64,000 nucleotides of DNA from Clostridium_AM sp963780135 (lineage in GTDB: Bacteria; Bacillota; Clostridia; Clostridiales; Clostridiaceae). Position 1 is the first letter of the stretch, and each line of letters opens with the position of its first letter. The stretch covers positions 4,340,001 through 4,404,000 of the forward strand of contig CAWAAR010000003.1 of assembly GCA_963780135.1 (NCBI GenBank). Reading direction: 5' to 3'. Shown in pieces: positions 15,754-24,949 of this stretch. Both the position numbers and the translations under genes were made by a program. The notes beneath the pieces were generated by a model. It did no database searches, was not told where the DNA came from, and saw nothing but the letters and a program-made list of their open reading frames with translations.

Positions 15754-18297
15754 TTATTCAGCATTCCTAAGTCTTTCTACTATACTTGCTTTAGATGTTC
15801 CTTTATAACACATAGCTGGAACTAAAAATGAAATTAAAATTATAAATGGACTGCAAATAATTAATGGTAGCAAAGTGAAATGATACTTAAAATCCCACCA
15901 GCCTCCTGTATAAGCATTGACACCTAAATATGTTAATACTGATCCTATGGTAAGTGATATTAAAATTGTAAAGAATCCGTAATACACACCTTCCATTACT
16001 AACATTTTATACAGCTGCCTCCCTGTCATACCTATACTTTGAAGCATTGCAAATTCCTTTTTTCTTGAAATTATGCTAGTAAGCATTGAATTTATAAAGT
16101 TTGCTATGCCAATTAAACCAATTATAAAGCTTAAAGAATATCCTACAATTCCATAAGTTAACTGCATATCTTTAAATGCTTTTATATAAGTATTTCTTGA
16201 TTGATAATCAAGACTTATTTGTTTATTTTTAGTTAAATTCTGCATATACTTTTCTACCCTACTAATATAATTATCTTTCACATTAAATATACTTGTCATT
16301 ATAATAGGATTTTTCACATTAATTTTATATTCATTAGAAGGTAAACATATTTCCATGCCAGAGGTTGTATGATGTCTAGCACTTAAATTATTATTAATGG
16401 AACCAATTGCCATAACTTCATAGGTTTTCTTTAATCCGCTGCCATAATCAATGGTTATCTTTTCACCTACATCATAATAATTCCCCTTTTTATTGTCCTC
16501 AACAAACATTGGAATATCTATTACAACATAATTACCTGTTTTAAATTTTTCATTATCAAACTTCCCCTTCTCCATATTAAAATTACATACAAGTTCATCT
16601 AATCCAAATAAATAACACTTTATCTCACCTGTATTAATATCATCATTAATATTATGATCATTACTTTTCTTTAAATTTTCAGGTACTGAAGCTTTAAACC
16701 ATCTTTCGGCTTTATCTGTAAGTTTATGATTAATCTCTTCAAAATACACTCTACCTGTTCCAGTAACCCCTGTGAGTGAAGAAATTCCACTCACAATATC
16801 CTCTGTAAGTGTATCTTCATTTTTATATCCTGTGTATTCATTAAAATAAGCTTCATCTGCCATCTGAAAGTCGCCTACCATATAATTACTTAAATATTTT
16901 TTAATATCAAAGCCTGTAATTATGGTATAAACACTATTTAAAAGAATCATACTTAAAGAAAGTGAAAACATTACAATTACAGCTTTTTTCTTATTTCTAA
17001 ACACATTGAAAAATGCCATTTTATAGCTTTTAGCACCATTTTTACTTTTTTTAATTTTTTTATTACTCTTTTGCTGTCCTTCAGTATATTTTAATGCTTC
17101 AATAGGTGAAATCTTTCCCGCATTTTTCGCTGGCTTGCTGCAGCTAATAAAAACTGTTATAAGGGAAAGTAATGTAGAAACTATAAATATAGCAGGAATT
17201 GCTGAAGTTACTGAGTATGCAGCACCGTTTGAATTCATAACATGAGGCACCAACACAACCCCAATGAAATATCCTATAACTAAACCTATCGGAATACCAA
17301 TTAAAGATAAAATCCATGCTTGTTTTTTTACTATATTTTTAATTTGTTTTGAAGTTGTTCCTATGGTTTTCAACATACCATAATACTTAGTGTCCCTTGC
17401 AATGGAAATATAAAATATATTATATATAATTAAATACCCTGTTAAAATTATAAATAATACTGCACCTATTAAAGTTGCAATAGTTTTAAAATCAATAAAT
17501 TTTGTTGAAGCATATGCCCAATTTGCACTTGCATGTATTCCTTCTTTACTTTCCTTATATCCATTATCACTTAGTATTTTTTCAAGTTTTCCTTCTATAT
17601 TAAAACTATTATTAAGTTTTACTTCTGCCATATATAGTCCTGACATATCCCCTGTTTTCTGCATATTTTGTCTTACATTTTTTGAATCTATGCCTTCCAT
17701 ATTTTCCTTTATAAATTGCTGTGACACATAAATCATACTGGTTTTTGATGCTTTGTCTGTTTCCCAAAACCCTGATAATATAAAATTCTTAGAATACTTT
17801 TTTCCCTGAAGAGTGTATTCAATATTTAGGTTTTCTCCTAATTTATGTGGAACTTTAAGCTTATCTAAAACCATAGTATCTACACAAACTTCATTTTCTT
17901 CTTCTGGCAATTTGCCTTTTGTAGGTACATTAAAGCATAACTGAACATGATTTTCTCCAGCATATCTAATTTCAGTAGGTCTTGATTTAAGTTCCCTATT
18001 TTCAGGAAATCCAACTATAATTGAATAACCAATTTCTTTTATAAGCTTGTGATTTTTGATTTTTTGAAACTCTTCTTTTGTAAGATATTTAAAATCTCCA
18101 TGTGCACTTGTTCCAACCTGACGCATGGTACTTTGTTCTATAGATTTCATCATACTTGTTTCTATTGTAAAAAAACTGGTGAATAAAACAGTTGTAAGTG
18201 CAATTGCTATAACTACAAATAAATTTCTAAGTTTGTTTGCTTTTAAACTTTTATGAGAAAGATTAGAGATGACTTTTCTGTTTTCAACATTTATCAT
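15754..18297 (-). CDS. Two-FtsX-domain ABC permease (MacB/YtrF-like), module B
   Basis: 847 residues. Helix 1 at about 22-45, a large extracytoplasmic domain to about 265, three helices (about 270-400), then helix 5 near 440 opening the second half (KKKAVIVMFSLSLSM), a second external domain to about 710, and three C-terminal helices. The SMLTSIISRKKEFAMLQSIGM segment is the conserved FtsX cytoplasmic motif. It overlaps the ATPase gene by four bases (ATGA). A two-component pair lies directly upstream on the same strand. The set resembles peptide-antibiotic resistance exporters; the substrate is unknown. It is paralogous to the broken permease at 28137-30571. Confidence 0.87.
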   Translation of the reverse strand: MINVENRKVISNLSHKSLKANKLRNLFVVIAIALTTVLFTSFFTIETSMMKSIEQSTMRQVGTSAHGDFKYLTKEEFQKIKNHKLIKEIGYSIIVGFPENRELKSRPTEIRYAGENHVQLCFNVPTKGKLPEEENEVCVDTMVLDKLKVPHKLGENLNIEYTLQGKKYSKNFILSGFWETDKASKTSMIYVSQQFIKENMEGIDSKNVRQNMQKTGDMSGLYMAEVKLNNSFNIEGKLEKILSDNGYKESKEGIHASANWAYASTKFIDFKTIATLIGAVLFIILTGYLIIYNIFYISIARDTKYYGMLKTIGTTSKQIKNIVKKQAWILSLIGIPIGLVIGYFIGVVLVPHVMNSNGAAYSVTSAIPAIFIVSTLLSLITVFISCSKPAKNAGKISPIEALKYTEGQQKSNKKIKKSKNGAKSYKMAFFNVFRNKKKAVIVMFSLSLSMILLNSVYTIITGFDIKKYLSNYMVGDFQMADEAYFNEYTGYKNEDTLTEDIVSGISSLTGVTGTGRVYFEEINHKLTDKAERWFKASVPENLKKSNDHNINDDINTGEIKCYLFGLDELVCNFNMEKGKFDNEKFKTGNYVVIDIPMFVEDNKKGNYYDVGEKITIDYGSGLKKTYEVMAIGSINNNLSARHHTTSGMEICLPSNEYKINVKNPIIMTSIFNVKDNYISRVEKYMQNLTKNKQISLDYQSRNTYIKAFKDMQLTYGIVGYSLSFIIGLIGIANFINSMLTSIISRKKEFAMLQSIGMTGRQLYKMLVMEGVYYGFFTILISLTIGSVLTYLGVNAYTGGWWDFKYHFTLLPLIICSPFIILISFLVPAMCYKGTSKASIVERLRNAE

Positions 18298-18977
18298 GCT
18301 CTGCTCACCGCCCTGCAGACAATCTTTCCATCTTCAATTCTTACAATTCTATCAGCCATTTGAGCAATTTCTTCATTATGAGTAATCATAACTATTGTTT
18401 GATTAAATTGTTTTCCTGTGGTTTTTAGTAAACCAAGTACATCTAAGCTTGTCCTACTATCCAAATTACCTGTAGGTTCATCTGCAAGAATAAAGGCAGG
18501 TTTAGCAGCTAAAGCCCTTGCTATTGCCACACGCTGCTGCTGTCCACCTGAAAGATTATTAGGCAGTCTATACATCTTATCTTCTATTCCAAGCACATTT
18601 ATAATTTGATTTACATACTCATTATCGATTTTATTTCCATCAAGTTCTATGGGCAGCACAATATTTTCATATACATTAAGTATAGGAATAAGATTATAAT
18701 TTTGAAATATGAAACCTATGTTTCTTCGTCTGAATATAGTAAGTTTATCATCACTTAGTTTAAATATTTCCTTATTTCCTACAAAAACACTTCCATTAGT
18801 TGGCCTATCAAGTCCTCCCAGCATGTGGAGAAGCGTACTCTTTCCACTTCCAGAAGTACCTACAATTGCAACAAATTCTCCTTCTTCTACCTCTAAATTA
18901 ACTTTATCTAAGGCCTTAACCATATTTTCGCCTTCACCATAATGCTTTGCTAAATTCTCTGTCTTTAGTATTGACAT
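18294..18977 (-). CDS. ABC transporter ATPase (MacB/LolD type), module B
   Basis: 227 residues with Walker A GTSGSGKSTLLH, Q-loop FQNYNLIPILN, signature LSGGQQQRVAIARA, Walker B FILADEPTGNLD and H-loop ITHNEE. Ribosome site GGAGATGAG before ATG 18977. It energises the 847-residue permease encoded next. It is very similar to the ATPase of module C (30564-31244). Confidence 0.9.
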   Translation of the reverse strand: MSILKTENLAKHYGEGENMVKALDKVNLEVEEGEFVAIVGTSGSGKSTLLHMLGGLDRPTNGSVFVGNKEIFKLSDDKLTIFRRRNIGFIFQNYNLIPILNVYENIVLPIELDGNKIDNEYVNQIINVLGIEDKMYRLPNNLSGGQQQRVAIARALAAKPAFILADEPTGNLDSRTSLDVLGLLKTTGKQFNQTIVMITHNEEIAQMADRIVRIEDGKIVCRAVSRA

Positions 18978-19083
18978 AAACTCATCTCCCTAAAATCAAA
19001 ATGTTGTTAAACTCTATCTATGTATAGAATATAACATTCAAATGTTTCAAAATACTTTCTGAAATATAACAGTTTTGAAATAT

Positions 19084-20121
19084 TTACTTATTATTAGGAA
19101 GAAAAACTGAAAATACAGAGCCCTTATTAATCTGAGATTTAACCTTTATATACCCTTTTTGAGATTCTATAATCTTTCTTGCAAGATATAATCCTATGCC
19201 AACGCCATTATACTCTGATACCCTAGATGATCTGTAAAACCTTTTAAAAATATTATTTATTTCGCTTTCATCAATGCCAATACCTGTATCCCATATATCG
19301 ATTCTAGTAAACATTTCATAGGGAATCACTGAAATTCCAACTTTACCACTTTCCTCTGTATATTTTATGGCATTTTCCATAATATTTATTAAAGCTTCAT
19401 TTGTCCACTTACTGTCATGATACGCATAAATTTTTTCATTGCAGCACACTTCAATTTGAATTTTCTTATTTTCCGCCTCATTAAACACTGCCTTTATTGA
19501 TTTTTTTATGGTTTCAACAATAGGTACTTCTTTAATATTTACATTAATCAAGCCAGTTTCAAGCCGTGACATTTTCACTAAAGATTGAATAAGCCAGCTT
19601 AATTTTTCTGATTGTGTACTTATATCCTTTACTAACTTTATGTTACTTTCTTCTATTGATGTTTTTTCCAAAAGCAGCTCACTATAAATTAAAATATTAG
19701 AAATAGGCGTTTTAGTTTGATGAGATATGTCTGAGATAAGGCTTTCTACTTTACTTCTTTCTTCTTCTATAGATTTCCAGTTGGATTTTGATATATTTAT
19801 AAACTTAAATATTCTATTTTCTAAGGATGACAACCTGGTTTCATCATAATCTGTCATTATATCTTTGCCATTTATAGCATTTTCAATAATATTATCAAGT
19901 GAATTAAAAACTTCCCTTATTTTTAATTTCATTGTAAATATAAAACTCATTATAAGTGTCAATGTAACTGTGAAAAATATGAACATTGATATTATTAATT
20001 CCTTTGAGCTTTGAGAACTAAAATACATAATAAACACTGTAAAACTTAAAAATAGTAAAATAAAAATGCTGAAAAATATGAAGTAAATTTTTTTAAAAGA
20101 ATTTTCCTGTAATTTATTCAT
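19084..20121 (-). CDS. Sensor histidine kinase, module B
   Basis: 345 residues from ATG 20121, chosen because GGTGGTG lies just upstream; the longer ORF at 20157 would run far into the regulator gene. Two helices (about 12-34 and 43-63) have only a short outer loop, so sensing is probably through the membrane or transporter. H-box SDISHQTKTPI with H134; ATP-binding motifs NAIKYT, DTGIGI and GVGIGLYLAR. It overlaps the regulator stop by 8 bases, indicating translational coupling. Confidence 0.87.
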   Translation of the reverse strand: MNKLQENSFKKIYFIFFSIFILLFLSFTVFIMYFSSQSSKELIISMFIFFTVTLTLIMSFIFTMKLKIREVFNSLDNIIENAINGKDIMTDYDETRLSSLENRIFKFINISKSNWKSIEEERSKVESLISDISHQTKTPISNILIYSELLLEKTSIEESNIKLVKDISTQSEKLSWLIQSLVKMSRLETGLINVNIKEVPIVETIKKSIKAVFNEAENKKIQIEVCCNEKIYAYHDSKWTNEALINIMENAIKYTEESGKVGISVIPYEMFTRIDIWDTGIGIDESEINNIFKRFYRSSRVSEYNGVGIGLYLARKIIESQKGYIKVKSQINKGSVFSVFLPNNK

Positions 20122-20806
20122 TATTTTCACCACCAGACCACATATATCCCATTCCATATACAGTTTTTATATACTTAGTACTATCAGGACTATCCCCAAT
20201 CTTATTTCTTAATCTGCTTACTGTTACTGTAAGAGCATTTTCATCTACATATTCCTCTCCTTCAGTCCAGATTTTATCAATTAACTGAGATCTTGAAAGT
20301 ATATTTCCTTTATTTAAAATAAGAACCTTAAGTAGCTTTTGTTCAGTTTTACTAAGTTCTATACTTCTATCATCTTTTATAAACTTCATATTTTCAAAAT
20401 CAAGTATCATATTATCTATAATAAATTTGCTATCAGTATTATATTGCTGTAATCTCCTTAAAGCAGTCTTCACTCTTGCACGCAATATCATAAGACTGAA
20501 TGGTTTAGTTATATAATCGTCTGCTCCAAGCTCCAAACCTGTCACTACATTGATTTCCATATCACAAGCAGTTAAAAAAATTATAGGGACTTTTGATGTC
20601 TTACGAATTTCCGTACATAAATCAAAACCACTTCCATCAGGAAGATTTACATCAAGAAGTATAAGATCAATATTTTTTTTATTATACATTTCTTTCGCTT
20701 GTTTAATACTGTAAGCTTGTTCTATACTCATATCCTTTTCCCTTAGTGTCAGCATTATTCCATTATTAAGTGTTAAATCATCTTCTACCACAAGTATTGT
20801 TACCAT
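20114..20806 (-). CDS. OmpR-family response regulator, module B
   Basis: 230 residues. Receiver with D9/D10, D52 (LLDVNLPDG) and K101 (TKPFS); C-terminal winged helix with SRSQLIDKIW and RLRNKIGD. First gene of the module, followed by kinase, ATPase and permease on the same strand. It presumably activates the ATPase-permease pair, with a 106-base gap at 18978-19083 able to hold a promoter. Confidence 0.88.
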   Translation of the reverse strand: MVTILVVEDDLTLNNGIMLTLREKDMSIEQAYSIKQAKEMYNKKNIDLILLDVNLPDGSGFDLCTEIRKTSKVPIIFLTACDMEINVVTGLELGADDYITKPFSLMILRARVKTALRRLQQYNTDSKFIIDNMILDFENMKFIKDDRSIELSKTEQKLLKVLILNKGNILSRSQLIDKIWTEGEEYVDENALTVTVSRLRNKIGDSPDSTKYIKTVYGMGYMWSGGENNE

Positions 20807-21049
20807 AAAACCACCGCCTATTTATACATAAATTACACTCTAGTAATTATAACATTTATAAAAAAGATTTTCCTTTTAACTCTGTAATTTCTAATATTGA
20901 ACTAGCATTACAAACATTCATAGTTATTTTATTCTATAAGTGACACTGTCATTTTCAAATATAATTTTTTTAATAGCCAATGTAACACAAAGTTTTAAGA
21001 ATACATAAGCTATATAGATAAGAGTTTAATTAGGAGTGAAGAAATTAAA

Positions 21050-21538
21050 ATGATAAATTTTCAACCTTTTTATGGCATAATTACCATGATTGATGATTTT
21101 TGGATACAGCAAAATGAAGAGGGATTAGGATGTTATAAATTAATGTCTGTAGAAAACAGCTATGGAGATTTAGTTAATTTTGTGGTAACACCAGATACTT
21201 ACTTTGTGGATCATGTGATGTTGAGAATAGGCGATAGTGTAATTGGCTTTTATGATGCAAATGCAGCTACTCCTCTCATTTTTCCGCCACAATTTAGAGC
21301 AATTGTTATGGCAAGAAATACACCATATCAAAATGTGAAAGTAGACCATTTTAACAATCAGTTGGTGAGCAGTGATAATAAATTAAAATTAAGCATTTGG
21401 CCAGGTACTATGGTCCTTGAAAATAATCAAGCCTTTACCGGAAACCCTAGAAACCGGAATCTAATTGTTCTCTATGGTCTTACTACCAAGAGTATACCAT
21501 CCCAAACTACACCATATAAAATTATTGTTATGTGTTAG
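21050..21538 (+). CDS. Conserved-looking hypothetical protein, beta-rich
   Basis: 162 residues, no signal peptide or membrane segment. The first half (YGIITMIDDFW... to RAIVMARN) has alternating hydrophobic strands that look like a small beta-barrel (OB-like) fold; the second half (VDHFNNQLVSSDNKLKLSIW... LIVLYGLTTKS) continues in the same style, including an LVSSDNKLKL strand pair. Start ATG follows TTAGGAGTGAAG. It is a single gene, followed 48 bases later by the short RNA motif at 21586-21640. No family name can be given with confidence. Confidence 0.65.
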   Translation: MINFQPFYGIITMIDDFWIQQNEEGLGCYKLMSVENSYGDLVNFVVTPDTYFVDHVMLRIGDSVIGFYDANAATPLIFPPQFRAIVMARNTPYQNVKVDHFNNQLVSSDNKLKLSIWPGTMVLENNQAFTGNPRNRNLIVLYGLTTKSIPSQTTPYKIIVMC

Positions 21539-21585
21539 ATTTTTCAAATATTAACTCTATGGGATACTATGTTAAGGGATTAAAT

Positions 21586-21640
21586 GAAGGTTCAGGTGGA
21601 GTTTGCTTATAAGGAATACCATATCGTAGTCTGAACCTTC
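21586..21640 (+). ncRNA. Short copy of the GTGGAGTTTGC...GGAATACC RNA motif
   Basis: Perfect 10-bp stem GAAGGTTCAG (21586-21595) / CTGAACCTTC (21631-21640) enclosing the same loop motif as 918-942, from 21596 to 21620. The stem bases differ from those of the first copy (AGACTCA/TGAGTCT) yet still pair, which supports RNA structure. It lies between convergent genes and may also end transcription from either side. Confidence 0.5.
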
Positions 21641-21643
21641 TGT

Positions 21644-23065
21644 TTAATTATTCACTCTTGTTTTATACAATCTAAAAGCAGTAAGGAAAACTCCTAATCC
21701 ACATATAATAACTAAAATAGTATATACCCACTTCATTCCATATATAAACACATCATCTCTTCCAATAACGTAATCTATCACATGATATCCTATTTTATAA
21801 CTCATGCAAACATATAAAAAGCTTGTGGATAATGTAACTCCAAAAATTTGTGCTAAATTCCTTGTAAGTGAATTAATGCTGCCTGCAATGCCCAGCTTAT
21901 CTTTAGGAACTGCAGACATTATTAAAGAATTATTAGAAGGTTGAAATAATGCATTACCTACTGCCATTACACTTACAAAAGTTATTATAATCATTATTGA
22001 AGATTCTCCATTTAAAAAGGACATAAGAAAAAATCCTATACCTATAAATATTAACCCTAAAAGAGTTAAAAATTCCGATCCAATTTTATCCGACAAGTTA
22101 CCAGTTAATGGAGAAAGTATTGTAATAATTAATGGTTGAACCATCATAATTATTCCTGCTGTTCTTGAAGTTAACTTAAGAGTATCTTGAAGATAAAAAG
22201 GTATTAGAATACCTGATGCACTTAAACATACAAAAGAAATAAATGCACAAAATAAACTTAAAGAAAATTCATTATTTTTAAAAATATCTAACTGTAAAAG
22301 TGGATTGTGAATTTTATTTTCCAATTTAATAAATACTGAAAAACTTATAATTGACAGTATAAAACCTACAATGATTATAGGATTACTATAACCTATTTTT
22401 TGTCCCCAGGTTAGTGCTGTAAATAAACATATAACCACTATAAAAAATAAGGTTGCTCCCTTCATATCAACTTTTTCATTACTACTTTCCGACCTCGGAA
22501 ACACCTTTAAACCTAATATAAATGCAATAATACCTAAAGGCACATTAATTAAAAATATATAATTCCACTCTAAAACAGATATTATTAATCCACCTAAAGG
22601 AGGACCTATTAATGTTCCCATTGCTACAAATGAACCTAAAATACCTAAAGCTTTCCCTCTTTCACTTTTAGGGAATATGTGAGTAATGATTCCATGATTA
22701 TTAGCCATGTAAGCCGCTGCTCCAATTCCTTGAACTATTCTAAAAATAACTAACTCTATTAGATTATTTGAAAATCCACACATAAAGGACGAAAGTGTAA
22801 AAATAACTACTCCATATCTAAATACTTTTATTTTCCCTTTTATATCCCCTAACCTTCCAAATATTAAAATTATTGAGCAAATAGTCATTACATAACTTAC
22901 TATTACCCATTCTATAGATGCCATGGTAACTGACAGTTTTCTTGACATTACTGGCAATGCTATATTTACAATACTAGAATCTATACAAGCCATAAAGGAC
23001 ATTAATACAACTACAAACAAAATAGGCCATTTATTCTTATATACATCCTTATTCATTTCCTTCAT
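21644..23065 (-). CDS. DHA2 MFS efflux transporter (EmrB/QacA-like)
   Basis: 473 residues with 14 predicted helices. DHA2 markers: MACIDSSIVNIALPVMSRKL near the N-terminus and FGRLGDIKGK (motif A). It is a drug:proton antiporter in the membrane. Start ATG 23065 has AAAGGATAA upstream. It is divergent from an AraC-type regulator at 23213, a layout that usually means local control. The substrate is not predictable. Confidence 0.85.
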   Translation of the reverse strand: MKEMNKDVYKNKWPILFVVVLMSFMACIDSSIVNIALPVMSRKLSVTMASIEWVIVSYVMTICSIILIFGRLGDIKGKIKVFRYGVVIFTLSSFMCGFSNNLIELVIFRIVQGIGAAAYMANNHGIITHIFPKSERGKALGILGSFVAMGTLIGPPLGGLIISVLEWNYIFLINVPLGIIAFILGLKVFPRSESSNEKVDMKGATLFFIVVICLFTALTWGQKIGYSNPIIIVGFILSIISFSVFIKLENKIHNPLLQLDIFKNNEFSLSLFCAFISFVCLSASGILIPFYLQDTLKLTSRTAGIIMMVQPLIITILSPLTGNLSDKIGSEFLTLLGLIFIGIGFFLMSFLNGESSIMIIITFVSVMAVGNALFQPSNNSLIMSAVPKDKLGIAGSINSLTRNLAQIFGVTLSTSFLYVCMSYKIGYHVIDYVIGRDDVFIYGMKWVYTILVIICGLGVFLTAFRLYKTRVNN

Positions 23066-23212
23066 ATTCTATTTATCCTTTCTCATAATACTAATTAGCA
23101 TATTATTGATATTTACAATTTAAATTGATAACTTTATAATATCAATATATATAGTATATTTCATGAATTATATTGCTTAATGTTAGCATTATTTTGATAA
23201 GGATGTGTCTAA

Positions 23213-24079
23213 ATGAAAGATTACTCAAATTATTTTTATAAAAAAATGCCTGATGAAAATTTCTTTGTAGATATATTTAAAAAAGAGCATCACAATACTG
23301 GACCTGCTTTTGACATTCATTGGCATGAACATATTCAATTTTTTTATATTACAGAAGGTGAAGGCATACTTAGCTGTAATTCTAAAAAAATAAATGTTAA
23401 AGCTCAAGATATAGTAATTATAAATAGCAATGAGCTACATTATATTGAAAGCTTGTATAATTATTTATCCTACTATGTTATTAGAATTGGTTTACCTTTT
23501 CTTTTTAGCAACCAAATAGATTACTGCCAAACTAAATTTATAGCTCCTTTATCACAAAACTTAATTTTATTTAAAAGTTTGGTACGTAATGACAATGATA
23601 TATTAAATTGTATTAATAAAATAATTAGAGAATACTTTAATAAAGAAATTGGATTTGAATTAGCTGTAAAATCATATATATATGAATTGATTGTACTATT
23701 AATTAGAGGCTACATAGAAAAAATTCTCACTAAGGAAGAATTTAATTCTCAAGTAAATAATTTAAGACGCTTTAGTAACATATTAAAATATATAGAAGAT
23801 AATTTTACTCAAAAAATAACCATTAGTGAGCTTGCACTTATGGCTAATGTTAGTAATTATCATTTTTGCAGACTTTTTAAACAAATTACTGGCAAATCTA
23901 CCATAGACTATATAAACAAATTAAGAATAAACAGAGCAATAAATCTTTTATGTGAAAGTGATTTTAACATAACCGAAATAGCTCTATCCTGTGGTTTTAA
24001 TGACACAAATTACTTCAGTAGACTTTTTAAAAAATACAAAAACATTTCTCCTCAAGAGTTTAGAAAAAATTTAATCTAA
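23213..24079 (+). CDS. AraC-family transcriptional regulator with cupin sensor
   Basis: 288 residues. N-terminal cupin-like domain with HWHEH at about 37-41 and NSNELHYIES; the C-terminal AraC double HTH is at about 185-286 (ISELALMANVSNYHFCRLFK and ITEIALSCGFNDTNYFSRLF). Start ATG follows AAGGATG. Divergent from the DHA2 pump and so its likely regulator; the cupin pocket would bind the effector. It ends into a shared terminator hairpin. Confidence 0.85.
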   Translation: MKDYSNYFYKKMPDENFFVDIFKKEHHNTGPAFDIHWHEHIQFFYITEGEGILSCNSKKINVKAQDIVIINSNELHYIESLYNYLSYYVIRIGLPFLFSNQIDYCQTKFIAPLSQNLILFKSLVRNDNDILNCINKIIREYFNKEIGFELAVKSYIYELIVLLIRGYIEKILTKEEFNSQVNNLRRFSNILKYIEDNFTQKITISELALMANVSNYHFCRLFKQITGKSTIDYINKLRINRAINLLCESDFNITEIALSCGFNDTNYFSRLFKKYKNISPQEFRKNLI

Positions 24080-24088
24080 TTATAAAAA

Positions 24089-24131
24089 GGACTGTTTCAA
24101 TAGCAATTTTTTAGATTGCTTTAAACACTCC
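24089..24131. terminator. Bidirectional terminator between araC-type gene and siaD
   Basis: Imperfect stem GGACTGTTTCAATAGCAAT / ATTGCTTTAAACACTCC around a T-rich loop, flanked by A/T tracts, between two convergent genes. Confidence 0.6.
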
Positions 24132-24175
24132 CTCTTCTTTTATAAATATTTCAAAAAACTATGCTAGCTTTTTAG

Positions 24176-24925
24176 TTAAGTTAAATCTAACTTCTTATTC
24201 TTTTGTTTATTTTCATACATTTTTGCGTCTGCTTTTTTAATAATTTCATCAATGCTTAAATCATTATCATACTCTACTTGAAATATTCCATAACTAAAGG
24301 AAACAGAATAAGGTTTTAATTTCTTTTCATTTTCTATATTTATATTAAGATTAATTCTTTCTATAATTTTTTCTACATCTTCCTTTTTGCTATTTGAAAA
24401 AATAACTAAGAATTCATCTCCACCTAATCTACATAAAATATCGTTACTTCTTATACCCTGTTTTATAAATTTGCACACCATTACAAGAAGTTCATCTCCT
24501 TCAAAATGGCCAAAATTATCATTTACATACTTTAATCTATTCACATCTATGTAACATATAGAAAAAAATCCATTATTTCTCTTTATACTTTTTATCTCAT
24601 TATCCAAAAATGTTAATCCCACACCTCTATTATAAGAACCTGTAAGCGAATCTATAGCTGCAATATATTTTAATTTTTCCTCTGCTCTTATTCTATCTTC
24701 AATTTCATTTTTCAAATCATTTTGAATTCTATGAAGGTATTCTTGTTGACCATCACTGATTTTAATTATCTTCTCAACATCTCTTATGAGCTTATCAAAC
24801 TTTTCAGTGACTTTAATAAAGCTTTGCAATAAGGTTTCACTATTATTTTTTTCACTTTTAATTAATTCCCTTGCTTCTTTAAGCAGTGTTTTTTCCTCTT
24901 CAAAAAAATCAGAATCAACTATCAC
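24176..24925 (-). CDS. siaD: Diguanylate cyclase, SiaD-type output of the Sia module
   Basis: 249 residues from GTG 24925, preceded by GGAGGG at seven bases; the TTG at 24940 overlaps that site. Residues 1-85 are charged and helical (coiled coil), followed by a GGDEF domain: signature GGDEF at 168-172 and an intact inhibitory I-site RSND at 159-162, so product feedback is likely. There is no membrane helix. It makes c-di-GMP from two GTP. Last gene of the siaB-siaC-siaA-siaD operon; in Pseudomonas aeruginosa SiaD is switched on by unphosphorylated SiaC, and its N-terminal coiled coil is the contact. The same is inferred here. Confidence 0.85.
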   Translation of the reverse strand: MIVDSDFFEEEKTLLKEARELIKSEKNNSETLLQSFIKVTEKFDKLIRDVEKIIKISDGQQEYLHRIQNDLKNEIEDRIRAEEKLKYIAAIDSLTGSYNRGVGLTFLDNEIKSIKRNNGFFSICYIDVNRLKYVNDNFGHFEGDELLVMVCKFIKQGIRSNDILCRLGGDEFLVIFSNSKKEDVEKIIERINLNINIENEKKLKPYSVSFSYGIFQVEYDNDLSIDEIIKKADAKMYENKQKNKKLDLT

Positions 24926-24949
24926 TATTTCTCCCTCCAATACCTATAA

